Shown here: piece by piece, positions 9,446-19,139 of the stretch
Numbering within the stretch: position 1 is the stretch's first letter
How the letters are laid out: every line of letters starts with the position of its first letter
Source: an uncultured Actinomyces sp.
GTDB taxonomy: Bacteria; Actinomycetota; Actinomycetes; Actinomycetales; Actinomycetaceae
NCBI GenBank assembly: GCA_938014245.1
Contig: CALLSD010000026.1
Location: 15,616-79,615, forward strand
DNA length: 64,000 bases
Reading direction: 5' to 3'
Made by a program: the position numbers and the translations under genes
Notes under the pieces: model-generated
Told to the model about the DNA's origin: nothing
The model's database searches: none
Seen by the model: the letters and a program-made list of their open reading frames with translations, nothing else

Positions 9446-9561
9446 TGTTTTTCCTTTCGTTGGTACCATCCGCGAGACGAGCGGCGGCACGGACATCATA
9501 CTCCTTTCACGCCGATGAGCCGGGAAAATACCTGCGTCCACACGTAGTTGATCAGGCAAGC

Positions 9562-9591
9562 ATTGTAGAAGTGACCCTCGAAAGTGTGTAA
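9562..9591 (-). promoter_or_regulatory. Candidate aspS promoter
   Basis: On the minus strand TACAAT (9562-9567), a near-consensus -10 element, is preceded 18 bases upstream by TTACAC (9586-9591), a weak -35. It would start transcription about 60 bases ahead of the upstream aspS ATG and lies in the region shared with the divergent MFS gene. Confidence 0.4.
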
Positions 9592-9602
9592 CGTGTGTTG
9601 CT

Positions 9603-10982
9603 ATGGGTTCACGCTCCGATTCTCAGGCGTGGTCGAGTGCCGAAAAAGGGCTCATGCTCTCCGCAGTCATTTTGATTACGCTTTCCGCTTTTGAATCGCT
9701 TGCAACAACGACGATCATGCCGAACGTCGTTGCGTCTTTCCATGCAGACTCTTGGTTTTCAGTTGCTTCGGGAACCGCACTCATTACGAACCTCATTGCC
9801 AACGTTCTTGCCGGTGGACTCAGCGACGCGATCGGCGTCAAAAGAGTGTTTGCATGGGGACTCATACTTTTTTGCGTCGGATTACTGATCAGCGCCTTCG
9901 CGCCGCATATCGCGATCTTCGTTCTTGGCCGTCTCGTCCAAGGCCTTGGAGGCGGATTTATCATCGTCCCCCTCTACGTGCTTGTCGGGGCGATAGCCAC
10001 TCCCCTGCACCGTCCGCGTTATTTTGCAGCATTCTCACTATCGTGGGTGTTCCCTGCCCTCGTCGGGCCCGCTCTTGCTGGATTCATCGCAACCTATTGG
10101 GGATGGCGAATTGTTTTCGGCGTCGCGCCCTTCCTCGCAATTTTTGGAGCTATCCCCTTGCACTCTGTTCTCAAGGGACTGGTCAGTACACCTCACGGGC
10201 GTCTGCCCTCTGCGCGTTTCCTTCGCTTGGCATTGGGTTCGGGTTTGGGTGTCTTCCTTTTGCAGATCTCGGGAACTTTTCATTCGGTCTGGGCGATGTC
10301 AGCGGTTGGAGCCCTCGGCTTCGTGCTCTCAATCTTTACCCTGCCTCGCTTGCTTCCAAAGGGAACCTTTAAACTCAAGCGCGGAATCCCCGCTCTTGTC
10401 ATGACGCGTCTGCTCATGATGGGAGCAGTGACTGGTGCGGAAGTCGTCATGCCTCTTCTACTCCAGCGCATCCACGGCTGGAGCGCGAATACGGCTTCAC
10501 TTGCCGTTACTATCGCGACGCTTTCGTGGGCGAGCGGTGCTTTCATTCAGTCGCAGTTCAAGAATCGACGCGTGCGCCTTCTACTTCCCAAAATTGGTTC
10601 CTGCATGATCGTGATCGGTCTTGCTCCCCTGTCGATGCTCCTCAACCCGTCCCTCCCGAAATGGCCTGTCTTCATTGCCTGGCTGTTGTCCGGTATCGGA
10701 GTTGGTTTCACGCACTCAACCATCTCTGACTTCACCTTGGGTTCAACCGATCCCTCAATGCATGGACGAGCATCCTCGTGGCTTCAGGTTGCCGATTCAG
10801 CTGGCGCAGCCGTCGAGCTTGCTTTCGTCTCTCTTGCGCTAGCTCTCTGGAACGCTATTGGCTTCACGGGTCCCATTGCTTATCTTCCCGCAACCTTCAT
10901 CGCGCTTTCGATCGCTGTTGTGGGAGTCTTCGCAGCAATGCGGACGCGCGAGGAAGATCTCCTCCCCCGCGCGTCCGTGTAA
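9603..10982 (+). CDS. Major facilitator superfamily transporter (drug exporter type)
   Basis: A 459-residue membrane protein with about 12-14 hydrophobic segments. The loop between helices 2 and 3 carries GGLSDAIGVKRVFAWG, the MFS motif A, and the later GRLVQGLGGGFIIVPLYV stretch matches the proton-antiport exporters of the DHA type (motif C region follows). Substrate is unknown. The gene is divergent from aspS and convergent with the helicase, so it is a single-gene unit. No clear Shine-Dalgarno sequence precedes the ATG, which may mean a short-leader or weakly translated mRNA. Confidence 0.88.
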   Translation: MGSRSDSQAWSSAEKGLMLSAVILITLSAFESLATTTIMPNVVASFHADSWFSVASGTALITNLIANVLAGGLSDAIGVKRVFAWGLILFCVGLLISAFAPHIAIFVLGRLVQGLGGGFIIVPLYVLVGAIATPLHRPRYFAAFSLSWVFPALVGPALAGFIATYWGWRIVFGVAPFLAIFGAIPLHSVLKGLVSTPHGRLPSARFLRLALGSGLGVFLLQISGTFHSVWAMSAVGALGFVLSIFTLPRLLPKGTFKLKRGIPALVMTRLLMMGAVTGAEVVMPLLLQRIHGWSANTASLAVTIATLSWASGAFIQSQFKNRRVRLLLPKIGSCMIVIGLAPLSMLLNPSLPKWPVFIAWLLSGIGVGFTHSTISDFTLGSTDPSMHGRASSWLQVADSAGAAVELAFVSLALALWNAIGFTGPIAYLPATFIALSIAVVGVFAAMRTREEDLLPRASV

Positions 10983-10996
10983 GTTTCTCGTGCGAC

Positions 10997-12982
10997 TCAG
11001 CGACCGAAGCGACGCTTAGCTACCTTCTTCGAGGCTGACTTGCGCTGCGGCTGCGCGAAGCGACCCCCGCGCGTCGAACGTTCGCGATCCCCAAAGCGAC
11101 GCTCGCCTCGGCGATCATCAAAGCGACGCTCTTCGGAGTGAGGAAGATGACGCCCGCGTCCCCGGTCGAGGCGGTGGCCGCCCTCGCGGGATTCCTTACG
11201 CGCAATCGGGCTCTTCTTGGGTGCATGTGACTTGCCATCGGGGCCCTCATCGACACGGATTCGCAAGGCACGTCCAGAAACATGAGCCTTGGAAATACGC
11301 GTCATGGAATCTGCACTAAGATCCGTATGGATCTCGACCAAAGAGAAAGTCGGGTAGATATCGATATGGCCGATATCCGCACCTGAGATGCCGCCCTCAC
11401 CGGTGATTGCACCGACGATGGCACCGGGCTTGACGCGGTCCTTCTTACCGACCTCAATGCGGTAGCGCGTGCCGGTTCCCACCGCGTGACGAGGCGTTGT
11501 CGAAGTCTTACGCCCCTTAAGCGGACGCTCACGATCACGGCCGCCTTCAAAGCTCGCCCTGGCAAATTCACCGGACTCATCGAGTTCTTCTTCGCGGCGA
11601 ATTTTGCCATTTCCGCGTCGGTCGTCAGCAATTCGTGCGCTCGGGCCCTCATCACCAACGGCATTGGCTAAGAGTGCGGCGGCGATATCTTCAATCTCAA
11701 GCGAGGTCGTATCGTGAATTTCGTCGAGAAGCGTGCGGTAGAGATCCAGGCGGCCCTTTTCGATTCGCTCACCGATCGAATCGAGAATCCGGCTGGCTCG
11801 GAACTGGGAAACTGCAGCGGGAGAAGGAATCTCGACTTCTTCCATCTGAGTTCCAGTGAGTTTTTCAATCTTGCGAAGACGAGAGTGCTCGCGAGGTGTA
11901 AAGAAGGTGAGCGATCGCCCTTGACGACCTGCACGACCAGTTCGTCCAATTCGGTGAACGTAGGCCTCAGCTTCACGAGGCACATCGAAGTTCACGACTA
12001 AACCAATACGTTCGACATCGAGGCCACGGGCAGCAACGTCGGTCGCGACCAAAACGTCCAAAGACCCATTCTTCAGCCGCTCGACCATGCGCTCACGTTC
12101 GGTTTGCGCGACGTCACCAGAAATACCCGCCGCTTTAAATCCTCGAGAATTCAATTCGAGTGAAATCTCTTCGACATCAAGGCGCGTGCGGACAAAAACG
12201 ATTGCTGCGTCGGATTCTTCGTTGCTCTGGTGCTGCGCTCGCGTCGCTAGTACCCGTGACAAAGCACCGATCTTGTGCTTGTAGGGAACCACCGCATAGG
12301 TCTGGTGAATAGTATCAACGGTCGATGATTCTTCAGATACAGCGATCTTGAGGGGATCCTTGAGATGCGTCTGTGCGATCTTTTCGATTGCGGCGGGCAT
12401 AGTCGCGGAAAAAAGTGCAGTGAGGCGATCGGAAGGAACAGAAGACGTAATGGTTTCAACGTCTTCTGCGAATCCCATACGAAGCATCTCATCGGCTTCA
12501 TCAAGGACAAGCATCGAGACATGGCTCAGATCCAAGGCGCCCTTTTCGATCAGATCAATGACGCGCCCCGGTGTGCCCACAACAACCTGGGCTCCACGCT
12601 TGAGCGCACCAATCTGCGGTCCATAGGCGGAACCGCCGTAGACCGGGACGACATCAATATCGCGGCTTCGAGAAGCAAAGTCCGAAATTGCCTGTGCGGA
12701 TTGCATCGCCAGTTCACGCGTGGGAGCAAGAACGAGTGCCTGCACATGGCGTTCATCTGAATCGATCAGGGCAAGAAGAGGCAAGCCGAATGCGGCCGTC
12801 TTTCCGGTACCGGTTTGAGCGATTCCAACGACATCGTGCAGTTCGAGAAGTGCAGGAATTGCCTCAGCTTGGATCGGAGTGGGAACTTCATACCCCATCT
12901 GGGTAATGGCTGCGAGAAGATCATCGGGGAGGCCGAGATCAGCAAAGGTCGTTTCAGTGGCGTTTTCGGGCGCAGTGGACAC
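10997..12982 (-). CDS. deaD: DEAD-box RNA helicase, DeaD/CsdA type
   Basis: ATP-dependent RNA helicase of 661 residues for ribosome assembly and mRNA turnover, especially in the cold. The RecA-like core shows AQTGTGKT (motif I), PTRELA (Ia), TPGRVIDL (Ib), LDEADEM (II), FSATMP (III), ATDVAARGLDVE (V) and HRIGRTGRAG (VI). Residues about 485-560 form a DbpA-like RNA-binding domain (YRIEVGKKDRVKPGAIVGAI). The C-terminus is Arg/Gly/Ser-rich and disordered. Start GTG at 12982 with TAAGGAAA upstream. The 189-base leader region upstream is long, as is usual for cold-inducible helicase genes. Confidence 0.94.
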   Translation of the reverse strand: MSTAPENATETTFADLGLPDDLLAAITQMGYEVPTPIQAEAIPALLELHDVVGIAQTGTGKTAAFGLPLLALIDSDERHVQALVLAPTRELAMQSAQAISDFASRSRDIDVVPVYGGSAYGPQIGALKRGAQVVVGTPGRVIDLIEKGALDLSHVSMLVLDEADEMLRMGFAEDVETITSSVPSDRLTALFSATMPAAIEKIAQTHLKDPLKIAVSEESSTVDTIHQTYAVVPYKHKIGALSRVLATRAQHQSNEESDAAIVFVRTRLDVEEISLELNSRGFKAAGISGDVAQTERERMVERLKNGSLDVLVATDVAARGLDVERIGLVVNFDVPREAEAYVHRIGRTGRAGRQGRSLTFFTPREHSRLRKIEKLTGTQMEEVEIPSPAAVSQFRASRILDSIGERIEKGRLDLYRTLLDEIHDTTSLEIEDIAAALLANAVGDEGPSARIADDRRGNGKIRREEELDESGEFARASFEGGRDRERPLKGRKTSTTPRHAVGTGTRYRIEVGKKDRVKPGAIVGAITGEGGISGADIGHIDIYPTFSLVEIHTDLSADSMTRISKAHVSGRALRIRVDEGPDGKSHAPKKSPIARKESREGGHRLDRGRGRHLPHSEERRFDDRRGERRFGDRERSTRGGRFAQPQRKSASKKVAKRRFGR

Positions 12983-13133
12983 AAGTTTCCTTACAATTAG
13001 CGTCGCTCTGGGTCGACTTCACGGATGACGCGCGACCCCACACCGTTTTCACCGCCGAGACGCACTCGACCACCATTGGGTTGCGCCTCGTTGCCTTGCA
13101 AGGCTATCAGTTACTTGGGCGTGAAGACAGCTG

Positions 13134-13163
13134 TGCCTCCGGTGAGATCGCACACCGAAGGCA
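13134..13163 (-). terminator. Hairpin downstream of hisS (possible terminator)
   Basis: TGCCTCCGGTG pairs with CACCGAAGGCA across an eight-base loop, one G-T pair included, nine bases past the hisS stop. No clear T-run follows on the minus strand. The rest of the 189-base gap up to deaD also holds the 12-base palindrome GCCTTGCAAGGC (13093-13104). Confidence 0.45.
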
Positions 13164-13171
13164 CCCGGAGC

Positions 13172-14527
13172 TTAGTCGTTCGAGTCTTGCGTAGGAACGA
13201 CCGAGGGATGAAGGTCTTCTGCCGGAGGCTGCCAATTGTAGATATCGGCTTGAACCTGCTCGCCTGAACGGATGTCCTTGACGGTATCCGCTTCGCCTTC
13301 GCTTCCCGGGAACCATACGAAGGGAATCCCTCGCTTGTCAGCGAACTTAATCTGTTTGCCAAACTTCGCCGCACTGGGGGCAACATCGGTGGGAATCCCG
13401 CGCTTGCGCAAGATCGTCGCCAGAGCGTTGCAGTGTTGACGCTGTTCCTCGTCTGCAACTGCAATAACAACGCATGTAGGCACCTTACGAGAAGCTGTCA
13501 CCATGTCCTGTGAAAGGATCCGTGACACCAAGCGAGACACGCCGATAGAGAGGCCGACACCGGGATAGCTTCGCTTTCCGTCCTTGGCAAGAGAATCGTA
13601 ACGTCCGCCGGAACAGATCGATCCCAAGTCCTCGTGCCCAACGATTTCGCTTTCGTAAACGGAACCCGTGTAGTAATCCAATCCACGAGCAATCTTCAGA
13701 TCCGCCAGAACAACACCGGGCATCGCAGCCCCGGCTTGCTCAACCAATGCGCACAGTTCATCCAAGCCCTGAGTGAGCGTTTCACTCGATACGCCAAGTG
13801 CGTTTACCTTCGAGCGAAGATGCTCTGAATCCTCGGTACGGATCTGCGCCATACGCAAGAGCACGTCGATTTGCGGCTGCTCAAGCCCGGCCTCGGCAAG
13901 CTCTTCAGCCACGCCTTCAGGCCCAATTTTGTCAAGCTTATCGAGGCCGCGAAGTGCGGACTCAACATCGTCGACACCGAGCCCCTCACAAATCCCCTGG
14001 ACAACCTTGCGGTTATTAACCAAGACGTGAACGGGAGGGATCGGCAAAGACATCAATGCTTCTGCCATCACCAAGGGCAGATCCACTTCGTAGTGGAAGG
14101 GAAGCTCACCCAGACCAACAACATCAATATCTGCCTGAGTAAACTCGCGGAAACGACCGTCCTGTGGGCGTTCACCGCGCCAGACCTTTTGGATCTGATA
14201 ACGCTTAAACGGAAAATCGAGCTCGTTGGCGTTCTCGATCACGTAACGTGCAAAAGGAACAGTCAAGTCAAAGTGAAGGCCCATTTGGCGTTCCTTTGAG
14301 GAACGTCCGCCCTCTTCTTTTAGCGCTTGAAGACGGTCCAGAACGTAGATTTCTTTCGAGGTTTCGCCCTTGGATTGAAGCTGCTCAAGAGTCTCGACGG
14401 CTCGAGTTTCGATTCCCGCAAATCCGTGAAGCTCGAAAACCGAACGAATGTGGTCCAAAATCGCCTGTTCAACGATCCGCCCCTGTGGGAGCCACTCTGG
14501 GAAACCTGAAAGTGAAGTACGTGCCAT
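13172..14527 (-). CDS. hisS: Histidyl-tRNA synthetase
   Basis: Class II synthetase charging tRNA-His, 451 residues. The catalytic domain has motif 1 near the N-terminus, motif 2 around YQIQKVWRGERPQDGRFREF, the histidine-binding motif LKIARGLDYYTGSVYE and motif 3 around GVGLSIGVSRL. The C-terminal anticodon-binding domain (about 345-430) contains CVVIAVADEEQRQHC and FGKQIKFADKRGIPFVW. Start ATG has AGGACTC directly upstream. The order relA, DUF349, metallo-hydrolase, hisS follows a common actinobacterial layout. Confidence 0.97.
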   Translation of the reverse strand: MARTSLSGFPEWLPQGRIVEQAILDHIRSVFELHGFAGIETRAVETLEQLQSKGETSKEIYVLDRLQALKEEGGRSSKERQMGLHFDLTVPFARYVIENANELDFPFKRYQIQKVWRGERPQDGRFREFTQADIDVVGLGELPFHYEVDLPLVMAEALMSLPIPPVHVLVNNRKVVQGICEGLGVDDVESALRGLDKLDKIGPEGVAEELAEAGLEQPQIDVLLRMAQIRTEDSEHLRSKVNALGVSSETLTQGLDELCALVEQAGAAMPGVVLADLKIARGLDYYTGSVYESEIVGHEDLGSICSGGRYDSLAKDGKRSYPGVGLSIGVSRLVSRILSQDMVTASRKVPTCVVIAVADEEQRQHCNALATILRKRGIPTDVAPSAAKFGKQIKFADKRGIPFVWFPGSEGEADTVKDIRSGEQVQADIYNWQPPAEDLHPSVVPTQDSND

Positions 14528-14572
14528 GAGTCCTATTCTTTCACGCGCCGGCTCACATGTCGGCGCAAGTAA

Positions 14573-15346
14573 CTAACCGATGCTTCGAGCGCGCCTGAGG
14601 TAGGCGTTTGTCTCCAGCTCATCCCCCATGGTCGTTGCAACCGAGTGCCCCGGGAAGAGAATCGTCTGCGGGTCGATCACATTGGCGAGTGTACGCAAGG
14701 AATGACGCATTTGGGTCTCGTCACCACCGGGCATATCGGTTCTGCCAACAGAGCCCGCGAAAATAACGTCACCACTGAGCGCCCAAGGAACAACGACCTC
14801 GGTATCTAAAGCGCGAGTACCGTTCCAGAACACAGTGAGCTCCGATGCACCCAAAAAGAGCGCTGAACCTTCGGTGTGTCCGGGGGCGGGAACCATACGC
14901 AAGTAAACACCGCGAACGTACTCGAGAGTATCGACTGGGCATTCCTTAATGAGCGCAGGCTTCACCCACGGCACATTCACTTCCTCAGGAAGAGGAAGGC
15001 TCACGTACGAGGCCGGGTCATCCAAGCGGCACACGTCAGGACTCGGGATCCACACCGGAGCCGGACCATCTGGTGCCCACGAGGCGATCTCTGCACAATC
15101 CCAGACGTGGTCGGCATGGCCGTGTGTCGCCAGCACCGCACCCACGTAGGCGTTGTCTTCTTCCAGCGCTTCACGAATCTTGTCGCGAGCACCAAACGAA
15201 GGGTCGACAACAAGAGACTGAACCGGCGCACTTCCTTCACTTCTGGGCGAAATGACGTAGCAATTCGCACCATAGAAGGGTGTCGGGATCACATGGATCC
15301 GAATTCCCTGACTCACGAGAGCGTCGAAGAAATCTGATCGAACCAT
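14573..15346 (-). CDS. Metallo-beta-lactamase-fold hydrolase (glyoxalase II-like)
   Basis: A 257-residue single-domain enzyme with the dinuclear zinc signature THGHADHVWD near residue 75, the third His in APGHTEGSA, Asp in VIFAGSVGRTD and the last His in FPGHS. It resembles YcbL-type hydroxyacylglutathione hydrolase-like proteins; the true substrate is not known. The ATG at 15346 lies inside the end of the DUF349 gene; a GTG at 15316 would overlap that gene's stop by four bases (GTGA) and begin closer to the conserved domain, so it may be the real start. Confidence 0.85.
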   Translation of the reverse strand: MVRSDFFDALVSQGIRIHVIPTPFYGANCYVISPRSEGSAPVQSLVVDPSFGARDKIREALEEDNAYVGAVLATHGHADHVWDCAEIASWAPDGPAPVWIPSPDVCRLDDPASYVSLPLPEEVNVPWVKPALIKECPVDTLEYVRGVYLRMVPAPGHTEGSALFLGASELTVFWNGTRALDTEVVVPWALSGDVIFAGSVGRTDMPGGDETQMRHSLRTLANVIDPQTILFPGHSVATTMGDELETNAYLRRARSIG

Positions 15347-16626
15347 GCCTTCTTGGTTTCCAAGGCCTGCGTCAACTCACGAACGCGAGCATCGTCACCC
15401 TGTGCCTTAGCGGTCTCAAGGTCTTCACGCAACTGCTCAAGTTGTTCTTCAAGTTGTCCAAGCATTCCCGTTGCGCGCGCACGAGTTTCGGGATTCGTTC
15501 GACGCCACTCCGCCTCTTCCGCCTGACGCAAAGCATCTTCAACGGCGCGCAGTCGAGACTCGATCTTTCGGAAGTGCTCAGAAGGAACACGACCGATCTC
15601 TGCCCAACGATCCTGAATCGAACGAAGCGCAGACTTGGCTTCCTCATGGTTCGTGATGGGAAGCAGTGCTTCAGCTTCCTTGAGGAGCTCTTCCTTTGCA
15701 CTCAAGTTCGCCTGGTACTCGGAATCAACTGCAAGATCATTACGGTGACGAGCGTCAAAGAAGGCCTGCTGAGCGGAACGGAATCGCGCCCACAGCGCAT
15801 CGTCCTCACGGCGGGATGCTCGCGGAGCGCGCTTCCACTGTTCCATCAGATCACGGAAGGCAGCAGAAGTTTCACCCCAGTTGGTGGAATCCTTCAGTGC
15901 CTCGGCACGAGCAATAATCTCTTCCTTCACGCGCTTGGCTTGACCTTGTCGCTCATCAAGTTCAGAGAAGTACTGACGACGTCGGCGGTCGAACTGCGTA
16001 CGGGTTGCCGAGAAACGCTTCCATAGTTCGTCCTCAGTGCTCTTATCGAGGCGCGGACCCCTACGCTGCATCTGCTTCCATTCTTCGAGGAGATCGCGAA
16101 GCAGCTGACCTGATTGTTTCCAGTGAATCTTCGAAGATTCCTTGGCCAAAATCGCTTCAGCGCGCTCGACCAGTGAGGTACGTTCGGCAAGTGCCTGTTC
16201 CTTTGCGAGGCGACGCTCTTCCTTCGCCTCTTCCTTACGCGCCTGAGCGCGTTCTTCAACAGCGTTTACGCGCGCACGTAATGCAGGCAAATCACCGATT
16301 GCGTTAGGGAGGGCAACAGCCTCCTTGAGGGTTGCCAAAGTCTGGTCGATTTCCTTGGGACCAAGTGAAGCCAGTCGATCTTCGAAAAGCTTGATCGTAG
16401 CTTCAAGATCCGCATAACGACGCGTGTACAGAGCAAAGGGATCTGAAGGCAGGCCTTCGGGGAAAGAGCCGATCATGCGCTCTTCTTCGCCGTCCTTAAC
16501 CCACACATTTCCCTGCGAGTCGATCCGACCAAAATCGGTCGACATTTCCGGGGTTCCTGGTTGTTCGACAGTACGTTCAGCGGCAACTTCAGGCTCAACG
16601 GCCTGCGGTTCAGGCGAAGTGGTCAC
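15313..16626 (-). CDS. DUF349-domain coiled-coil protein
   Basis: A soluble, highly charged and helical protein of 437 residues. After a short Pro/Glu-rich N-terminus, four or so DUF349 repeats can be seen, marked by recurrent tryptophans in patterns such as LLEEWKQMQR, LMEQWKRAPR and IQDRWAEIGRVP. The C-terminal 60 residues are a coiled coil. The molecular role is not known. The GTG at 16626 is chosen because AAGGAAT lies six bases before it. It sits between relA and the metallo-hydrolase, a conserved neighbourhood in actinobacteria. Confidence 0.88.
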   Translation of the reverse strand: MTTSPEPQAVEPEVAAERTVEQPGTPEMSTDFGRIDSQGNVWVKDGEEERMIGSFPEGLPSDPFALYTRRYADLEATIKLFEDRLASLGPKEIDQTLATLKEAVALPNAIGDLPALRARVNAVEERAQARKEEAKEERRLAKEQALAERTSLVERAEAILAKESSKIHWKQSGQLLRDLLEEWKQMQRRGPRLDKSTEDELWKRFSATRTQFDRRRRQYFSELDERQGQAKRVKEEIIARAEALKDSTNWGETSAAFRDLMEQWKRAPRASRREDDALWARFRSAQQAFFDARHRNDLAVDSEYQANLSAKEELLKEAEALLPITNHEEAKSALRSIQDRWAEIGRVPSEHFRKIESRLRAVEDALRQAEEAEWRRTNPETRARATGMLGQLEEQLEQLREDLETAKAQGDDARVRELTQALETKKAWFDQISSTLS

Positions 16627-16787
16627 GATATTCCTTAGAGGTTGGGACAGTTTCCCATCCGACGCGGTGCGTGGGGGCTCCACACAGGCATACCTTCAAC
16701 GGTACGCATACATCCTAAATGAAATAGCCGCCAAACTCATAAAAAAAGGTGTGACGTTTCACTAGGATTCCACAAAGCGATACGCGG

Positions 16788-19097
16788 TTACTGTGCCGCA
16801 GAGGTCGATACTCGCACCGCTTCGAAAACCCCGTCAACCCGACGCAAAGCAGATAGCACGGCATTGAGGTGACTGATCTCTGCCAATTCAAAGCTGAAAC
16901 GCGCCGTCGCGACTTGATCTCGCGTCGACACCGTCGATGCCGAGAGAATGTTCACGCGATAATCGGTCATCACCTTCGTCATATCAGCCAAGAGTCCTGG
17001 CCTATCCAAGGCTTTCGTCTGAATCTGAACGAGATACTGGGCTTGTGAGTGTTCACCGCTCCATGACACTTCCACAAAGCGCTCCGGATGCAGCCCCTGG
17101 AGACGGATCGCATTGGGGCATGAACTCTGATGAACTGACACGCCCTGGCCGCGGGTGATGAAGCCGATAATCTCGTCGCCCGGTACGGGCGTGCAACACC
17201 TTGCAAGCTTGACCCAAACGTCATTGGCATTCATGCCCGCGACCGAGACGCCCTGTCCCTTCGCACTGTACTCACCAATTGTCGAACGATGGCTTCCGGG
17301 GGTGATTGCCTCGGAGAGAGTCTCCTCTGTTCCATCTCCCCCGCCGAGGTTTTCAACAAGCTTCGTGACGATGCTTTGTGCGGAAATATGACCGTCGCCA
17401 ACCGCCGCATAGAGTCCAGAAATATCGGGATATCCCAAAGAAGTAGCAACAGAGAGCAATGAGTCATGACTCATCAAACGTTGCAGAGGCAAATTCTGCT
17501 TACGCATAGCACGCGCAATGTGTTCCTTGCCCGCCTCGACGGCCTCTTCCTTACGTTCGCGCGAGAACCAACCCTTGATCTTTGAGCGTGCTCGTGGCGA
17601 TGCAACAAAGGCCAACCAGTCTCGCGACGGACCCGCTTTATCAGACTTCGAAGTGACAACTTCAACGGTCTGACCCGATTCAAGTCGCGTGTCAAGAGGA
17701 ACGAGGCGCCCATTGACCTTCGCTCCGACCGTGTGGTGGCCGACTTCGGTATGCACCGTGTAGGCGAAATCAACCGGTGTTGCCCCTCGCGGAAGGACAA
17801 CGACTTCACCTTTGGGTGTAAAGACATAAACTTCTTCACCGGAAATCTCGTAGCGAAGAGAATCTAAGAATTCTTCGGGATCGCCGGTTTCCCGTTCCAT
17901 ATCGACGAGTGCACGAAGCCAGTTCATCTGTTCGTCAGCACTCATTCGATCCGACTCAAGCGAATTCGCGTTCGGATTCTGCTTGTACTTCCAGTGTGCG
18001 GCGACGCCGTGCTCGGCGTGCTCGTGCATTTCGTAGGTGCGGATCTGAATCTCGACCGGACGCCCACCGGGACCAATCACCGTCGTATGCAACGACTGAT
18101 AGAAGTTGAACTTCGGCATGGCGATATAGTCTTTGAAACGCCCCGGAATAGGGTTCCACCGGCCGTGGAGCGCTCCCAATACCGCATAGCAGTCGCGAAC
18201 TGTCTCGACCAGTACGCGCACGGCGACAAGATCAAAGATCTCATCAAAGGCTTTATTACGGACGATCATCTTTTGATAGATCGAATAGTGGTTTTTGGGC
18301 CGCCCGCTCACGGTTCCTTGAGTCCCAGATCTGCGCAGATCCTCTTCAATCTGCGTGATCACTTCGCGGAGATAGACGTCTCGCTCAGGAGCACGTTCGG
18401 CAACGAGATGATCGATTTCCTCGTAGATTTCGGGGTAGAGGACTTTGAAGGAGCGCTCTTCAAGCTCCCACTTGATCATGTTCATTCCGAGGCGGTGCGC
18501 CAACGGAGCGTATATCTCTAGCGTCTCGCGCGCCTTCTTCTTCGCGGATTCGACGGGGACGAAACGCCACGTGCGGGCATTGTGGAGGCGATCAGCAAGT
18601 TTGATGAGCAAAACACGAATGTCACGACTCATCGCGATAATCATTTTGCGCAGCGTCTCCGACTGGGCGTTTGCTCCGTAACGGATTTTGTCGAGCTTCG
18701 TCACGCCATCGACAAGCTGTGCGATGGCGGGACCAAAATCTGCGGTGAGTTGTTCCAAGCTGTAGTCGGTGTCTTCAACGGTGTCGTGTAGAAGAGCAGC
18801 TGCAAGCGTTGGCGAGGTCATACCGACCTCAGCCAAAATGGTGGCGACGGCGACCGGGTGAGTAATGTAAGGTTCCCCGCTCTTACGCATTTGACCGCGA
18901 TGGGCTTTTTCTGCCGTACGATATGCCCGCTCGATCAGTGAAATATCGGCTTTCGGGTGATTTGCACGTAAGGCACGAATCAGAGGTTCAATCTCGGGTG
19001 TCGTCGTCTTTGAACGAGCACCGAACCATACAAGTCCTGAACGCACACGTGACCCGGCCGCGGGCGGCCGGGTCACATCGTCTTTTTGCTCACTCAT
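16788..19097 (-). CDS. relA: RelA/SpoT-family (p)ppGpp synthetase/hydrolase
   Basis: Long RSH enzyme (769 residues) that makes and breaks (p)ppGpp for the stringent response. The N-terminal HD hydrolase domain keeps the HD pair in LLHDTVEDTD (about residues 102-111). The synthetase domain has RFKDYIAMPKFNFYQSLHTT, with RFKD typical of bifunctional enzymes. A TGS domain (EEVYVFTPKGEVVVLPRGA), a helical/zinc-finger region (VKLARCCTPVPGDEIIGF) and a C-terminal ACT domain follow. Both catalytic halves therefore look intact. It sits 42 bases after apt at the end of the yajC-secD-secF-apt run. Confidence 0.97.
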   Translation of the reverse strand: MSEQKDDVTRPPAAGSRVRSGLVWFGARSKTTTPEIEPLIRALRANHPKADISLIERAYRTAEKAHRGQMRKSGEPYITHPVAVATILAEVGMTSPTLAAALLHDTVEDTDYSLEQLTADFGPAIAQLVDGVTKLDKIRYGANAQSETLRKMIIAMSRDIRVLLIKLADRLHNARTWRFVPVESAKKKARETLEIYAPLAHRLGMNMIKWELEERSFKVLYPEIYEEIDHLVAERAPERDVYLREVITQIEEDLRRSGTQGTVSGRPKNHYSIYQKMIVRNKAFDEIFDLVAVRVLVETVRDCYAVLGALHGRWNPIPGRFKDYIAMPKFNFYQSLHTTVIGPGGRPVEIQIRTYEMHEHAEHGVAAHWKYKQNPNANSLESDRMSADEQMNWLRALVDMERETGDPEEFLDSLRYEISGEEVYVFTPKGEVVVLPRGATPVDFAYTVHTEVGHHTVGAKVNGRLVPLDTRLESGQTVEVVTSKSDKAGPSRDWLAFVASPRARSKIKGWFSRERKEEAVEAGKEHIARAMRKQNLPLQRLMSHDSLLSVATSLGYPDISGLYAAVGDGHISAQSIVTKLVENLGGGDGTEETLSEAITPGSHRSTIGEYSAKGQGVSVAGMNANDVWVKLARCCTPVPGDEIIGFITRGQGVSVHQSSCPNAIRLQGLHPERFVEVSWSGEHSQAQYLVQIQTKALDRPGLLADMTKVMTDYRVNILSASTVSTRDQVATARFSFELAEISHLNAVLSALRRVDGVFEAVRVSTSAAQ

Positions 19098-19139
19098 TCC
19101 TCAATGATACAAGTGATCTTCGGGAATGAAAGGCCCGAA

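Noticed and set aside
12983..13171. A small gene in the gap between hisS and deaD
   Set aside because: No frame has a ribosome site plus a plausible product; the gap looks like a long helicase leader and a hisS terminator.
16741..16765. Terminator after relA (A-run with GTGA/TCAC)
   Set aside because: The stem is only four base pairs; the six-base T-run on the minus strand is suggestive but too weak to call.
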